Source: Thiohalorhabdus denitrificans | Lineage (GTDB): Bacteria > Pseudomonadota > Gammaproteobacteria > Thiohalorhabdales > Thiohalorhabdaceae | NCBI RefSeq assembly: GCF_001399755.1 | Contig: NZ_LJCP01000014.1 | Location: 282,872 to 346,871, forward strand | Length of the DNA: 64,000 bases | Direction: 5' to 3' | Part shown: positions 32,378-41,985 of the stretch, piece by piece | Layout of the letters: every line of letters begins with the position of its first letter | How positions within the stretch are numbered: the first letter of the stretch is position 1 | Position numbers and translations under genes: made by a program | Notes under the pieces: generated by a model | Told to the model about the DNA's origin: nothing | What the model saw: only the letters and a program-made list of their open reading frames with translations | The model's database searches: none

Positions 32378-34708
32378 ATGACCGTGAATCTAGACGAATA
32401 CCAGGAGCTTCTGGAGGCCGAGGACAGCCACATCCGGGACACCCTGGAGGCGAGCTACCACGAAGCCGCCCAGGTCATGTCGCCGGGGGGGCTGCGGGCC
32501 TACCTGGAGGGCGCCAAGGCCCTGAAGAATCTGGGCCGGGGCTCCGAGCTGGTGGAGACCTACCTCCAGGAGGCGCCCGCGGTGGCCAAGGAGGTGGGCG
32601 AGGACATCATCCCCAAGGCCGTGGAGGAGGCCATGAAGCTCTCCTCCATGGCCTCCGGGCAGGTGATCTCCCTGCTGTTCGCCACCCTGCCGGTGGCCGC
32701 CCGCCGCCTGGGCGACGCCGCCCTGTTGGGCGATTACCTCCAGCTCATCCACCGCCTGTCCAGCAAGGCTCCGCGCGGCCTCCGTCCCATGCTCGAGCAC
32801 CTGGACGTGCTGCTCGGCAGGCTGACCCTGGGCGGCCTGCGGCGCTGGGCCAACTGGGGCGCCGAGGCCTACGCCCGGGACTTCCAGGGCCAGCAGCAGT
32901 ACTTCGCCCTGGAGTCCTCCGACTCCCAGGCGGTGCTGCAGCAGGAGCGCCGCGGGGTGCTGTTCGTCGACCAGCAGCGCCGCCTGAACTTCTACCTGCG
33001 GGCGCTGTGGGGACGGGATTTCTTCATGCGCCCCACCTCCGGGGACTTCGAGACCCGGGAGGGCTACCGACCCTACATCGACGAGCATGTGATTCACCTG
33101 CCGGACGCCTACGACGCCGTGGCGGGCCTGGAGGGCAATCTGGTGTACCGGGCCGCGGCCAGCCACGCGGCGGCGCACCTGGTCTACACGCCGACGCGCC
33201 TGTCGCCGCAGGAGCTCAGCACCTCCCAGCGCTTCTTCATCGGCCTGGCCGAGGACGCGCGGGTGGAACACCGGGCGGCGACGGAGTTCCCGGGCCTGCA
33301 TGAGCTGTGGCTACCCTTCGCCGAGGCCGACGCCGGCGACGACACGGTGACCGGGGTAATCAAAAGGGCCATCCGCGCCTTCCTGGACCCGGAGTTCGAC
33401 CCGGCCGACGAGGACGTGGCCGCGGTGGTGGCCAACTTCCGGGAGCGCATGGAGCGCAACCCCAACCATGCGGAGCTCGGTTGGGAGGTAGGCCTGGAGC
33501 TGCACAAGCGCCTGTTCAAGCGCTTCACGCCGCCGTCCACCAGCGAGCTCGAGGCACTGCTGCCCTTTTACCGGGACGATAACCAGTGGTGCTGGGAGTT
33601 CGCCGAGGAAGGCTCCGACGAGGGCGCGGCCAAGGGCTACGAGTCGGCCGACCACCAGGAGCGCCGGGTGGTCAGCGTGATGGAGATGGTGAACGAGCTG
33701 GACGTGCCCACCGCCGGCGACGACGCCGAGGAGATCCTCATCCTGGAGACGGAGTTCCTCCGGGACAGCGAGTACACCAGCATCAACGACCAAGAAGGCC
33801 GCGAGCAGATCAGCCGGCCCTACCACTACCAGGAGTGGGACTACCAGATCCAGCTCCACCGGCCGGACTGGGTCACCGTCCTGGAGCGCAAGCCGGCCCT
33901 GGGCGACGGCGAGGCCCTCGACGCCATCCTCGAGGAGAACAAGGGGCTGGCCAGCCACATCCGCTACATGATCGACGGCCTGCAGCCCGAGGGGATGGTG
34001 CGCAAGAAGCGCCAGGAGGAGGGCCACGACATCGACCTGGACGCGGCCATCGAGGCCATGGTGGACCTGCGCATGGGCGCCTCGCCCGACAACCGGGTGA
34101 ACTTGCGCATGGAACGCCACACCCGCGACCTGGCGGTGCTGGTGCTGCTCGACCTCTCCGAGTCCACCAACGAGGCCCTGCCGGGCACCGACCGGCCGGT
34201 AATCGAGCTGACGCAGGAGGCCACGGCCCTGCTGTCCTGGGCTATCGACGGCATCGGCGACCCCTTCGCCGTGCACGGCTTCTCCTCGGACGGGCGCCAC
34301 GACGTGCAGTACCAGCGCTTCAAGGACTTCTACGAGCCCTACGACGACGAGGTAAAGGCCCGCATCGCCGGCATGAAGGGCAGCTATTCCACCCGCATGG
34401 GCGGCGCCCTGCGCCACGCCGCGGAGTACCTGAGCCGCATGCCGCAGTCCAAGAAGCTGGTACTCATGGTCAGCGACGGCGAGCCCGCCGACATCGACGA
34501 GCGCGACCCGCAGTACCTGCGCTTCGACACCAAGAAGGCGGTGGAGGAGCTGGCCGCGCGCGGGATCTTCACCTACAACCTGACCCTCGACAGCGAGGCC
34601 GACGACTACGTGGGCAAGATCTTCGGCCCCGGCGGCTACACGGTTCTGGACCACGTGGATCGCCTGCCGGAGCGCCTGCCGGATCTGTTCGCCGGCCTCA
34701 CCACCTGA
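32378..34708 (+). CDS. cbbO: RuBisCO activase adaptor CbbO
   Basis: Adaptor protein of 776 residues that links the CbbQ ring to RuBisCO. The long helical N-terminal part is followed by a C-terminal VWA domain (from about residue 585) with MIDAS DLSEST, then GSYSTRMGGALRHAAEYLSR and LVLMVSDGEPAD. The motif set matches CbbO/NorD-type proteins. The ATG at 32378 lies 27 bases after the right inverted repeat, so the cassette may have replaced the original leader. Confidence 0.95.
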   Translation: MTVNLDEYQELLEAEDSHIRDTLEASYHEAAQVMSPGGLRAYLEGAKALKNLGRGSELVETYLQEAPAVAKEVGEDIIPKAVEEAMKLSSMASGQVISLLFATLPVAARRLGDAALLGDYLQLIHRLSSKAPRGLRPMLEHLDVLLGRLTLGGLRRWANWGAEAYARDFQGQQQYFALESSDSQAVLQQERRGVLFVDQQRRLNFYLRALWGRDFFMRPTSGDFETREGYRPYIDEHVIHLPDAYDAVAGLEGNLVYRAAASHAAAHLVYTPTRLSPQELSTSQRFFIGLAEDARVEHRAATEFPGLHELWLPFAEADAGDDTVTGVIKRAIRAFLDPEFDPADEDVAAVVANFRERMERNPNHAELGWEVGLELHKRLFKRFTPPSTSELEALLPFYRDDNQWCWEFAEEGSDEGAAKGYESADHQERRVVSVMEMVNELDVPTAGDDAEEILILETEFLRDSEYTSINDQEGREQISRPYHYQEWDYQIQLHRPDWVTVLERKPALGDGEALDAILEENKGLASHIRYMIDGLQPEGMVRKKRQEEGHDIDLDAAIEAMVDLRMGASPDNRVNLRMERHTRDLAVLVLLDLSESTNEALPGTDRPVIELTQEATALLSWAIDGIGDPFAVHGFSSDGRHDVQYQRFKDFYEPYDDEVKARIAGMKGSYSTRMGGALRHAAEYLSRMPQSKKLVLMVSDGEPADIDERDPQYLRFDTKKAVEELAARGIFTYNLTLDSEADDYVGKIFGPGGYTVLDHVDRLPERLPDLFAGLTT

Positions 34709-34732
34709 CCGGGAGCGCCGGCCCGGTAAGGA

Positions 34733-34765
34733 GCCCGGTACCGCGAGGTGCCGGGCTTTTCTTTT
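34733..34765 (+). terminator. Rho-independent terminator after cbbO
   Basis: GCCCGGTACC / GGTGCCGGGC stem (one G-U pair), GCGA loop, then TTTTCTTTT. It lies between the convergent cbbO and sulP genes. Confidence 0.85.
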
Positions 34766-34838
34766 CCCGTTTACCCGTTATTGAAATGGGGAGCCTGAAC
34801 GGGCCCCTTCCCGCCCCTGGATAACAAGCCGCCGCTTC

Positions 34839-36899
34839 TCATGCATAGGTTGTGCGCAGATTTTTAAGCGCGGATTCCTTATCGGTAAAGAAGTTATCTG
34901 GTCCGATGAGCTCGGTCAGGCCGCTGCGCTCGAACACCTGGCGCACCTGCTGCTTCAAGCTGCTGAAGGTGAGCTGCACCCCCCGGTCCTGAAGGCGCTT
35001 GGCCAGCTCCCGAATGGTTTCCTCACCGGTGGCGTCGATCTCGTTGATGCCGCTGCCGATAACCAGGATGGCGCGGGCATCCGGGTAATCCGCCAGGGCC
35101 TCGAGGAGCATGTCCTCGAAATAGGCCACATTGACGAAGGTCAGTGAACCGTCGAAGCGGACCGGCACGAAATGCTGACTGAGGGGCTCCAATTGGTGGG
35201 CTTCGATGCCCCCCAGGGTGCCATCGGGCTGGCGGGCGACGATCTCTGTGCGGGGCCGCATGGTGCGGACCAGGTACCAGAGGATGGTCAGAACCACGCC
35301 GAGCAGGATGCCGTTGGCAAGATCGGGCGCCATGTACAGGGTGGCCACGAAGGTCAGCAGGCCGATGACGGCAGACGGGCGCTCCACCTTCCAGGCCTGC
35401 ACCAACGGCTTCACCCGGATGAGACCGAACACCGCGGTCATCACGATCACCGCCAGCACGGCCTGGGGCAGGTGGTAGAGATAGGGCGTGAGATACAGCA
35501 GGACCAGGACCACCCCAAGGGCGCTGATGATGGCAAACAGACCGGTGGTGGCCCCCGTTCGGGACGCCACCGCGGACCGCGAGAAGGAGCCGCTAACGGT
35601 GTAGGAGCCGAAGAAGCTCCCGGCGATATTGGCCAGGCCCTGGCCCACCAGCTCCTTGCTGGTGTCGATGCGCTCTCCCGTACGCGCGGCAATGGCCTTG
35701 GAGATGGAGGTGGCCTCCATGAAGCCGATCAGGGCCATGACGAAAGCCGCAGGGAGCAGAGCCGGGATCAGATCCCACTGCAGGGACGGCATGGACGGTG
35801 CAGGCAGCCCTTGCGGTATCTCTCCCACCACCGCGCCCCCGGCGGACAGGGTCACCTCCCCCGCCTCGACCCCGGCGAAGCGCCAGGAGCCACCCTCCGT
35901 ACCGGAGCCAACCGTCCGGAACACCGTATCCCCACCAGCCTCTGACGGGCTCAGCTGGAACTCGTGCAGGCGGATGCGCAGGGCGTTGTTGGCGGATTTA
36001 AGCGCCGCCAGCTCGCGGTTGAGCCGGCTGACCTCCGCCTCCAGGGCGGAGCGGCTGGCCTGGCCCTCGGCCCCCACCATGCCCGTTTCCTTGCGGAGCT
36101 GACTGTTGAGCTGGGACAGGCGGTCGGTAAAGGCCTGTATCCGTTCTTCCTGCTGTGCATAGCGCTGTACCGCGGCCCCGAATTCGGGGGCCTCGACCCG
36201 CTCCAGGGCCACGGTGCGCTTCTGCTCAAACCCCCACCAGGCGCTCGCCACGGTGGCCAAGACCACCGCGGCCAGCACCCCGGGAAAGCTCGGCGACAGG
36301 CGGCGCCCGAAATGGATCACGGCCCACGCCCCCAGGGCGAAGGCCAGGGTGGCCCAGTGGGTTTCCGGGATCTGGGCAAAGACGTTCCAGAGATCCCGCA
36401 GGTAGAAGTCGGTGCGCGGGAAGGGCACACCCAGGATCTTGCTGAGCTGGGAAAGTCCGATGATCAATGCCGCAGCGTTGGTGAAGCCCACGATCACCGG
36501 GCTGGACAGGAAGTTTACGATCACCCCCATCCGGAACAGGCCCAGGGCGAGCCGCAGCACGCCCACCATCAGGGCCAGCATCACCGACAGCTCAATGAAG
36601 TGCGGGCTGCCCGGCGAGGCGAACGGGATCAACGCCGCCGCCGACATCAGCGACAGCATGGCCACCGGGCCGGTATGGAGCTGGCTGGAGGATCCCCACA
36701 GGGAGGCCACGATCACGGGCACGAAGGACGCGTACAGCCCGTAGACCACCGGCAGCCCGGCCAGCTGGGCATAGGCCATGCTCTGCGGAACCAGCACCAG
36801 GGCGACGGTGATGCCGGCGATCAGGTCCCCGCGAAGGCTGTCCCGGGTCATGGGGAACCAATTCAAAAAGGGCAGGATCCCTGCCAGACGATCTTTCAT
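34839..36899 (-). CDS. SulP-family anion transporter with STAS domain and coiled-coil insertion
   Basis: SLC26/SulP transporter of 686 residues, likely for bicarbonate given its place after dabBA. The SulP signature AGITVALVLVPQSMAYAQLA is near the N terminus and a STAS domain fills about 570-680 (DGSLTFVNVAYFEDMLLEAL). Unusually, about 130 residues (225-355) are inserted between transmembrane helices just before GEIPQGLPAPSMPSLQWDLI. The first half of the insert is a heptad-rich coiled coil (RIQAFTDRLSQLNSQLRKET). The start at 36899 has GAGAGGA upstream; an ATG at 36923 is possible. The gene is 115 bases after dabA. Confidence 0.88.
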   Translation of the reverse strand: MKDRLAGILPFLNWFPMTRDSLRGDLIAGITVALVLVPQSMAYAQLAGLPVVYGLYASFVPVIVASLWGSSSQLHTGPVAMLSLMSAAALIPFASPGSPHFIELSVMLALMVGVLRLALGLFRMGVIVNFLSSPVIVGFTNAAALIIGLSQLSKILGVPFPRTDFYLRDLWNVFAQIPETHWATLAFALGAWAVIHFGRRLSPSFPGVLAAVVLATVASAWWGFEQKRTVALERVEAPEFGAAVQRYAQQEERIQAFTDRLSQLNSQLRKETGMVGAEGQASRSALEAEVSRLNRELAALKSANNALRIRLHEFQLSPSEAGGDTVFRTVGSGTEGGSWRFAGVEAGEVTLSAGGAVVGEIPQGLPAPSMPSLQWDLIPALLPAAFVMALIGFMEATSISKAIAARTGERIDTSKELVGQGLANIAGSFFGSYTVSGSFSRSAVASRTGATTGLFAIISALGVVLVLLYLTPYLYHLPQAVLAVIVMTAVFGLIRVKPLVQAWKVERPSAVIGLLTFVATLYMAPDLANGILLGVVLTILWYLVRTMRPRTEIVARQPDGTLGGIEAHQLEPLSQHFVPVRFDGSLTFVNVAYFEDMLLEALADYPDARAILVIGSGINEIDATGEETIRELAKRLQDRGVQLTFSSLKQQVRQVFERSGLTELIGPDNFFTDKESALKNLRTTYA

Positions 36900-37014
36900 G
36901 GGTCCTCTCAGCGGCTTGGTCATCCATTGAAGTTCAGGTCATCGCACACAGCTCGCCCCCGGCGCGACCCGGCGGGGTAGCGGAAGGCTGCTCGGCGACC
37001 GGTAGGGGGTTTGG

Positions 37015-39552
37015 CTAGATGGCTGGGGCCTCTTCCCCCAGCGCCGGGGCGGGCTCCCAGCCACCCTCGGGCAGGTGCCGGCTCACCTCGCCGTCATCGG
37101 CGATCTGGAACAGGTGGAGCCACTCGTTGGTCACCAGGTCGTGGACGGTCCGATTGGCTGCGATGACCCGATCCATCTCCGCCTGCGGGGCCTCGATGAA
37201 GACGCTCAGGCGCAGCGGCTCGTGCACCCAGTCGGTACCGTCGTGCAGGGACTGCTTGGCCAGGCCGACCCGCAGGTCGCCGCCATTGCCTTCCAGGACG
37301 CCCAGGCGGCCGCCGACCACGTTGTGCAGGACCTTGCTTCCGGCACTCAGGTGCTCCGGATCCACGGTGGAGCCGTAGTACTGGAGGTTGATCCAGTTGG
37401 CCACCACCATGGGCGCGGTCATGATCAGGTTGAGCACCTCGAAGCCGTCGTCGCCCCGCCAGTCGTACTCGTGCAGGAAGGCCCGACCGTCGAGGGCCAG
37501 GTGCGCGGTGCGCCAGCGCGGCGCCGCAATGAAAGCGGCGTTGCCCGCCAATCCCCACTCGGGGCGAACCTGGGCCCAGTCGCCGCCGCGGCGGCGAACC
37601 GCCTTGAGCGCCTCCTCGGAGGAAGCCGGCGGCCGGTCCTGGAGCAGCCCCAGACGCTCGCTGCGGGCCAGGTCCCCCGCCTGCGCAAGCAGGCCGCGCA
37701 GGTGGTGCAGGTCCTCGGCCCGCTCCGCCGGCACCCGGCCAGTGTCCAGCAGGGTCACCTCGTCGGTGGTGGTGTCGTGCAGTGCCGGCACGAACCAGGT
37801 CTCGGCGGGGACCTGGATGTCCTGCTCGGAGGCCAGGGCGGCGCGGACCCCCTGGTCGTTAAGCAGGGCGCAAGCAATGCGCACGCTGGCCTCCCCCGTC
37901 TGGCCGGCGCAGGCCCCGCAGTCCAGGCCGGCACGGTGCGGGTTGTTGACGGTGGAGCTGCCGTGGCCGGTCAGCACCACCAAGCGCCCGAACCCTTCGG
38001 TCAGGCCCATGGCGTTAAGGATGAACGCCGCCACCCGGGGCCGGTCCGATTCCGGGATCCCGGCGGCCGGGCCCGCCGCGCCGTTGTCACCGGGGCAGGA
38101 TTGGCCGTCCAGGTCGGGACCGAGGGTGGCGGCCTCGTCCCGGCTCAGGCCCTTGGCCTCGGGATCGGGCACCGGCCGGGTCAAACCCAGGTGGTCGGTA
38201 ATCAGCTTGGGGGCATACATGAGGCCGGCCGATTCCACGAAGGAGAAGCAGGAGGCGCTGGAGAGCTTGAACTGCTTCCAGGCCTTGCCCAGGGCCACGG
38301 CCGCGCGCCGGCGGCTCAGCAGGCCGTCGGAGGCCTCCGGTCCCCCTCCCGCGGCCCCCTCGCACACCCGGTAGCTCGCCGGCAGAAGCACCGGCAGGTG
38401 GGCCCTGGGCCGTTCGGCGCCCAGGGGCTGGTACTCGGCCATGATCCCGAAGAAGCCGGCGAAGCCCTGCGTCTGTACCTCGCTGGTGACCGTTTCCAGC
38501 GAGCGGCGGAAGACCTCGGAGCGCACGTCGATGCAGAAAGCCGCCTGCGCCAACGGACGCTCCGGCATGGCCGCCTGGGCCGGGGACCGCGACGGGCTGG
38601 CGCGCAGCCCGGCCACCAGCCGGCGCTGATAGCCGATCTCCAGGGCCCGCTGCAGGATGCAATCCACCTCCAGCGCCCGGGCCTGGGCGGGCCGCAGCTT
38701 CCGGGGCAGGCAGTGCAGGGACTGCAGCCACAGGGAGGTGCGGGCGGGGCGGTCGCAGGTGTCCACCAGGATGAACTCCCAGGCCACGCGGACCGCCAGC
38801 AGGTCGACGAGGTCGTCGTTGCGGCCGCCCGCCAGCTCCGCCTCCCAGCGCAGGTGGCGCAGGTAACTGGCCCAGCCGCCCACCCGGGTCAGGGCCAGGT
38901 AGAGGAAGTCCTCGATGCGATCGGCCGGCACGCCGAAGCGCTCCAGGACGAAACGGATGGCGTCGCGCGGCGCCTCCGGCAGCTTCGCCAGAGAGGCCGC
39001 GGTGCGGATCTCCATCTCGCCCGGGGTGCGGTCGATACGGGTATAGCCTAGCCAGGCCTCGTACAGGGAGTCCCCGAAGCGGGGCATGGGCCACTGGGCC
39101 TGGCCGAGGTCGTAATAGGCCGCGCAAAAGGAGCTGATCTGCTGGATGACGTAGCGCGAGTAGCGCGGCCGGTAGCGCTCGTCCAGCAGGTCCGAGTACA
39201 GCATGAAGCGGGTCGCGGGCGGCGCCGGATTGGCGGCCGCCGCGCGCACGTCCGCCGGCTCCAGGTCGCTGCCCATCCGCTTGCCGGCCTCGGCGAGATC
39301 CGTGTCGGTGATGCGCCCGTTGTCCAGCTGCCGCGCCAGCCACCGCCGGTCCATGGTCAGGGGCCGACCCAGCACCCGCAGCTGGTACTCGGCGGCATCG
39401 TCGAACGGCCAATCCACGAAACCGAGGTACGGGTTGGTGGCCACCATGGCATCCAGCGGCCAGAACGGCGGAATGCGGTCGCACACCGCGTCCACCGCGC
39501 GGTCAAATTCCGTTTCGGTCCCCGTCGGGCGCCCCGCCTCTTGAATCGTCAT
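37015..39552 (-). CDS. dabA: DabA, cytoplasmic subunit of inorganic-carbon accumulation complex (DUF2309), copy 1
   Basis: Zinc protein related to beta-carbonic anhydrase that works with DabB to turn CO2 into bicarbonate vectorially; 845 residues. The metal-site residues are visible as Cys340/Asp342 in AAFCIDVRSE, a His near 528 in LTGHGSSTVNN, and Cys near 545 in LDCGACAGQTG. The start MTIQEAGRPTGTETEFDRAV and the IPPFWPLDAMVATNPYLGF block are typical of the family. It is 29 bases after dabB and shorter than the second copy. Confidence 0.95.
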   Translation of the reverse strand: MTIQEAGRPTGTETEFDRAVDAVCDRIPPFWPLDAMVATNPYLGFVDWPFDDAAEYQLRVLGRPLTMDRRWLARQLDNGRITDTDLAEAGKRMGSDLEPADVRAAAANPAPPATRFMLYSDLLDERYRPRYSRYVIQQISSFCAAYYDLGQAQWPMPRFGDSLYEAWLGYTRIDRTPGEMEIRTAASLAKLPEAPRDAIRFVLERFGVPADRIEDFLYLALTRVGGWASYLRHLRWEAELAGGRNDDLVDLLAVRVAWEFILVDTCDRPARTSLWLQSLHCLPRKLRPAQARALEVDCILQRALEIGYQRRLVAGLRASPSRSPAQAAMPERPLAQAAFCIDVRSEVFRRSLETVTSEVQTQGFAGFFGIMAEYQPLGAERPRAHLPVLLPASYRVCEGAAGGGPEASDGLLSRRRAAVALGKAWKQFKLSSASCFSFVESAGLMYAPKLITDHLGLTRPVPDPEAKGLSRDEAATLGPDLDGQSCPGDNGAAGPAAGIPESDRPRVAAFILNAMGLTEGFGRLVVLTGHGSSTVNNPHRAGLDCGACAGQTGEASVRIACALLNDQGVRAALASEQDIQVPAETWFVPALHDTTTDEVTLLDTGRVPAERAEDLHHLRGLLAQAGDLARSERLGLLQDRPPASSEEALKAVRRRGGDWAQVRPEWGLAGNAAFIAAPRWRTAHLALDGRAFLHEYDWRGDDGFEVLNLIMTAPMVVANWINLQYYGSTVDPEHLSAGSKVLHNVVGGRLGVLEGNGGDLRVGLAKQSLHDGTDWVHEPLRLSVFIEAPQAEMDRVIAANRTVHDLVTNEWLHLFQIADDGEVSRHLPEGGWEPAPALGEEAPAI

Positions 39553-39581
39553 GGATCACCCTCCGCTGCCATCACTGGCCT

Positions 39582-41150
39582 TCATTTCCGGAAACGGGCG
39601 GGCCACACCCGGTACACCAAGCGCTCCACCGGCTGGTCGGTGTACAGGCCGTTGTAGAAGTGGACGTACAGCCGCCGCAGCCAGGGCTGGCCGTCCCGGT
39701 GGATCAGCACGTTCTGGAAGAAGGACAGCCCCAGGAACGCCGCGGCCACCAGGATCAGCAGCAGGTACTGCCCGGTCGAGGCGGCCTCCGGGATGGGCCG
39801 CAAGGCCTCGGCGAAGGCGTGCGCAAACCCCTTGTGCAGGGCGAAATAGGCGCCGCTGACCATCACCGTCAGGCCGATCAGGCGCGCCAGGAAGCCGCCA
39901 TCCACCTGGCCGCTGCCGGCCGGCAGCAGGAGCTGGGCGGAGGCCACAGTCAGGATGACGCCGAGGGCGATCAGCGCCGGCTCGTTGGCCGGAGTCACCC
40001 CCCATATGGCCGCCATGCCGAAGGCGATGACCGCCCCCCCGGCCACGGTCAAAAGCCAGGCACCGGCGCCCGGCTTGCCTTTGGCCGGAGCGGCCGGGGC
40101 CCGCAGCTGATCGACAATGCTTCCGGCCGAGAGGAAGGCATGCGCCTTGTACAGAGAGTGGGTAAGCAGGTGCAGCAGGCCCAGGACGAACAGACCGAGG
40201 CCCAGCTCCATCAGCATGAAGCCCAGCTGGCCGGCGGTGGACCAGGCCAGGGAGCTCTTGATGGCGGTCTGGGTCAGCATGGCCAGCGAGGCGATGACCG
40301 CCGTAACCAGGCCCACCAGCACCAGCAGGGTGAGCGCGGCGCCCTCGGCCAGCAGCAGCTCGTGGGTGCGTAGCACCAGGATGGCGCCGCTGTAGACGAT
40401 GCCGGCGTGCAACATGGCCGAAACCGGGGTGGGCGCCTCCATCACCTGCAGCAGCCAGCCGTGGAAGGGGAACTGACCGCTCTTGAGCACCGCGTAGGCC
40501 ACGATCAGCCAGGCCGAAAGCGTGGCCTGCCACGGCAGCTCGGAGGCAGCGCGCGCCTCGGCGGCGATGCCGTCGAAGGACAGGGTGCCCAGGCCGAAGG
40601 CGAGCAGCACCGAGGCCGACAGCAAGCAGGCGTCCGCCGTCCGGCTGAACAGCAGTTTCTTGTGGGCCACCATCTGGGCGCGGATGCGCTGGTGGTAGAA
40701 GGTCAGCAGCCGGTACAGGTAGGTGCTGGTTACCAGCATGGCGAGCATGAACAGCAGGATGTTGCCCGCCACCACGGCAAGCAGGAAGCCGCCGGCGGTC
40801 AGGGCCAACCAACGGAAAAACCGTCCCTGCTCGGCCTCACCGGCCAGATAACGGATGCTAAACCCTCCGGCAATGGCCACCAGCGTGGCCACGAGGGGCA
40901 GGATGACCAGGGTTACCCGGTCGGCCTGCACCACTCCGGTAAGGAGGCCGGGGGCACCACCTGGACTGGCGGCGGTACCAACCGCCGCCATCCAGAAAAC
41001 CAGAACCAGCGCGGCGGACCCTTGCACCGCGCGTCCCATCCCCAGTGGGATGCGGTTGGCCACGCGGCTCGACACCAGCCCGACCAGGGCCATCTGCAAT
41101 GGGGCCAGCAGGAGCCATAGCTCCGGGGCCTGCAACGCGCTGTAGGTCAT
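39582..41150 (-). CDS. dabB: DabB, NuoL-like membrane subunit of inorganic-carbon accumulation complex, copy 1
   Basis: Proton-channel-like membrane protein of 522 residues with about 13 helices of the NuoL/Mrp antiporter fold. Family features include GWLLQVMEAPTPVSAMLHAG, IKSSLAWSTAGQLGFMLMEL and THSLYKAHAFLSAGSIVDQL, with Lys and His in membrane positions as in complex I antiporter subunits. It forms a pair with the next gene, dabA, and energises DIC uptake by the proton gradient. It is 149 bases downstream of the small cso-operon protein. Confidence 0.95.
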   Translation of the reverse strand: MTYSALQAPELWLLLAPLQMALVGLVSSRVANRIPLGMGRAVQGSAALVLVFWMAAVGTAASPGGAPGLLTGVVQADRVTLVILPLVATLVAIAGGFSIRYLAGEAEQGRFFRWLALTAGGFLLAVVAGNILLFMLAMLVTSTYLYRLLTFYHQRIRAQMVAHKKLLFSRTADACLLSASVLLAFGLGTLSFDGIAAEARAASELPWQATLSAWLIVAYAVLKSGQFPFHGWLLQVMEAPTPVSAMLHAGIVYSGAILVLRTHELLLAEGAALTLLVLVGLVTAVIASLAMLTQTAIKSSLAWSTAGQLGFMLMELGLGLFVLGLLHLLTHSLYKAHAFLSAGSIVDQLRAPAAPAKGKPGAGAWLLTVAGGAVIAFGMAAIWGVTPANEPALIALGVILTVASAQLLLPAGSGQVDGGFLARLIGLTVMVSGAYFALHKGFAHAFAEALRPIPEAASTGQYLLLILVAAAFLGLSFFQNVLIHRDGQPWLRRLYVHFYNGLYTDQPVERLVYRVWPARFRK

Positions 41151-41299
41151 TTCCGCAACCCCCGAAAGGTGCTACCGCAAGAGGTGAACCTCGATGCGTG
41201 GCTCCGAGAATTCCAGGCAGGGAGTCTAGGGCCGGCCGGGGGTATGCTGGCTAATCGATCCTTTGCATGCCTGGCATCGACGTTTTTCGATGCTGGTGA

Positions 41300-41626
41300 T
41301 CAGTCCGGCCAAACCCGCGGAGCCACCTGATAGGCGTCCCGAGCCATCACGCGGTCGTGGACCTGGAAGGCGTCCGGGACGGGGATCCGGCGCATGGACT
41401 GGTAGGGATCTGCCTGCCCGGCCCGCTGCCCGGAGGTCCGTCCCCGAGCGCGGGAAGCGCCCTTCCCGCCGCCACCGGCGGCCTTGCGGGTCTCCTGGGG
41501 CGCCTCTCCGCTCTGGGCGGCCCCGCCCTTGGAGGCCCCGCCGGATCCGGATCCACCCCCCTTGCCGCCGCCTCCCTGCGGGGAGGCGCCGGCCGGCTTT
41601 TTCTTGTTGCTGTCCTGCTCGCTCAT
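41300..41626 (-). CDS. Small disordered protein at the end of the cso operon, possible McdB-like
   Basis: Protein of 108 residues without a recognised domain. Residues 1-70 are Gly/Ser/Lys/Ala-rich and predicted disordered. The last 37 residues are different: ADPYQSMRRIPVPDAFQVHD, then an Arg/aromatic tail with Trp106 close to the C-terminal end (APRVWPD). It follows acRAF in the cso operon, where McdA/McdB positioning genes occur in some relatives. Small size, disorder and a C-terminal Trp resemble alpha-McdB proteins, but no ParA-type McdA is present here. Function is inferred only. Confidence 0.6.
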   Translation of the reverse strand: MSEQDSNKKKPAGASPQGGGGKGGGSGSGGASKGGAAQSGEAPQETRKAAGGGGKGASRARGRTSGQRAGQADPYQSMRRIPVPDAFQVHDRVMARDAYQVAPRVWPD

Positions 41627-41711
41627 GGTTTGCAGCCCTCGCTACTGCGTGGTTGAACCCCAGGGGGCCACAGGCCTCCCGGTTCCGTGCCCTCGCCCGG
41701 AGCGCCGGGGC

Positions 41712-41981
41712 TCAGCCCTCGATGGCCAGCCGATCCCGGGCCAGCTGCTCCAGGCCGGCGGCGAAGGCCCGCTCGGCCTCGGTCAGCTCGCTCGTGTCCG
41801 AGGACGGGTGGATCTTCATCCGTACCGAATGCCGATCGAAGCTCATATCGGCGAAGAGTTCCCGCTCCTCGGAGAAATCGGCGGCCTCGTCGAGAAAGGC
41901 CCGCAGGGTCCCGTAGTCCGGGAAATCGAACCGGGCCTCCAGGCGGGGAGGCCGCTGGATTTCGCTCCAGTACTCGTTCAT
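41712..41981 (-). CDS. Carboxysomal RuBisCO assembly factor acRAF (PCD-like)
   Basis: Pterin-4a-carbinolamine dehydratase-like protein of 89 residues. The sequence MNEYWSEIQRPPRLEARFDF and FADMSFDRHSVRMKIHPSSD match the carboxysome-linked PCD-like clade, which acts as a chaperone for form IA RuBisCO rather than as an enzyme. The full set of dehydratase catalytic His residues is not seen, which fits the chaperone role. It is 4 bases after the bacterioferritin-like gene. Confidence 0.88.
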   Translation of the reverse strand: MNEYWSEIQRPPRLEARFDFPDYGTLRAFLDEAADFSEERELFADMSFDRHSVRMKIHPSSDTSELTEAERAFAAGLEQLARDRLAIEG

Positions 41982-41985
41982 GGCT

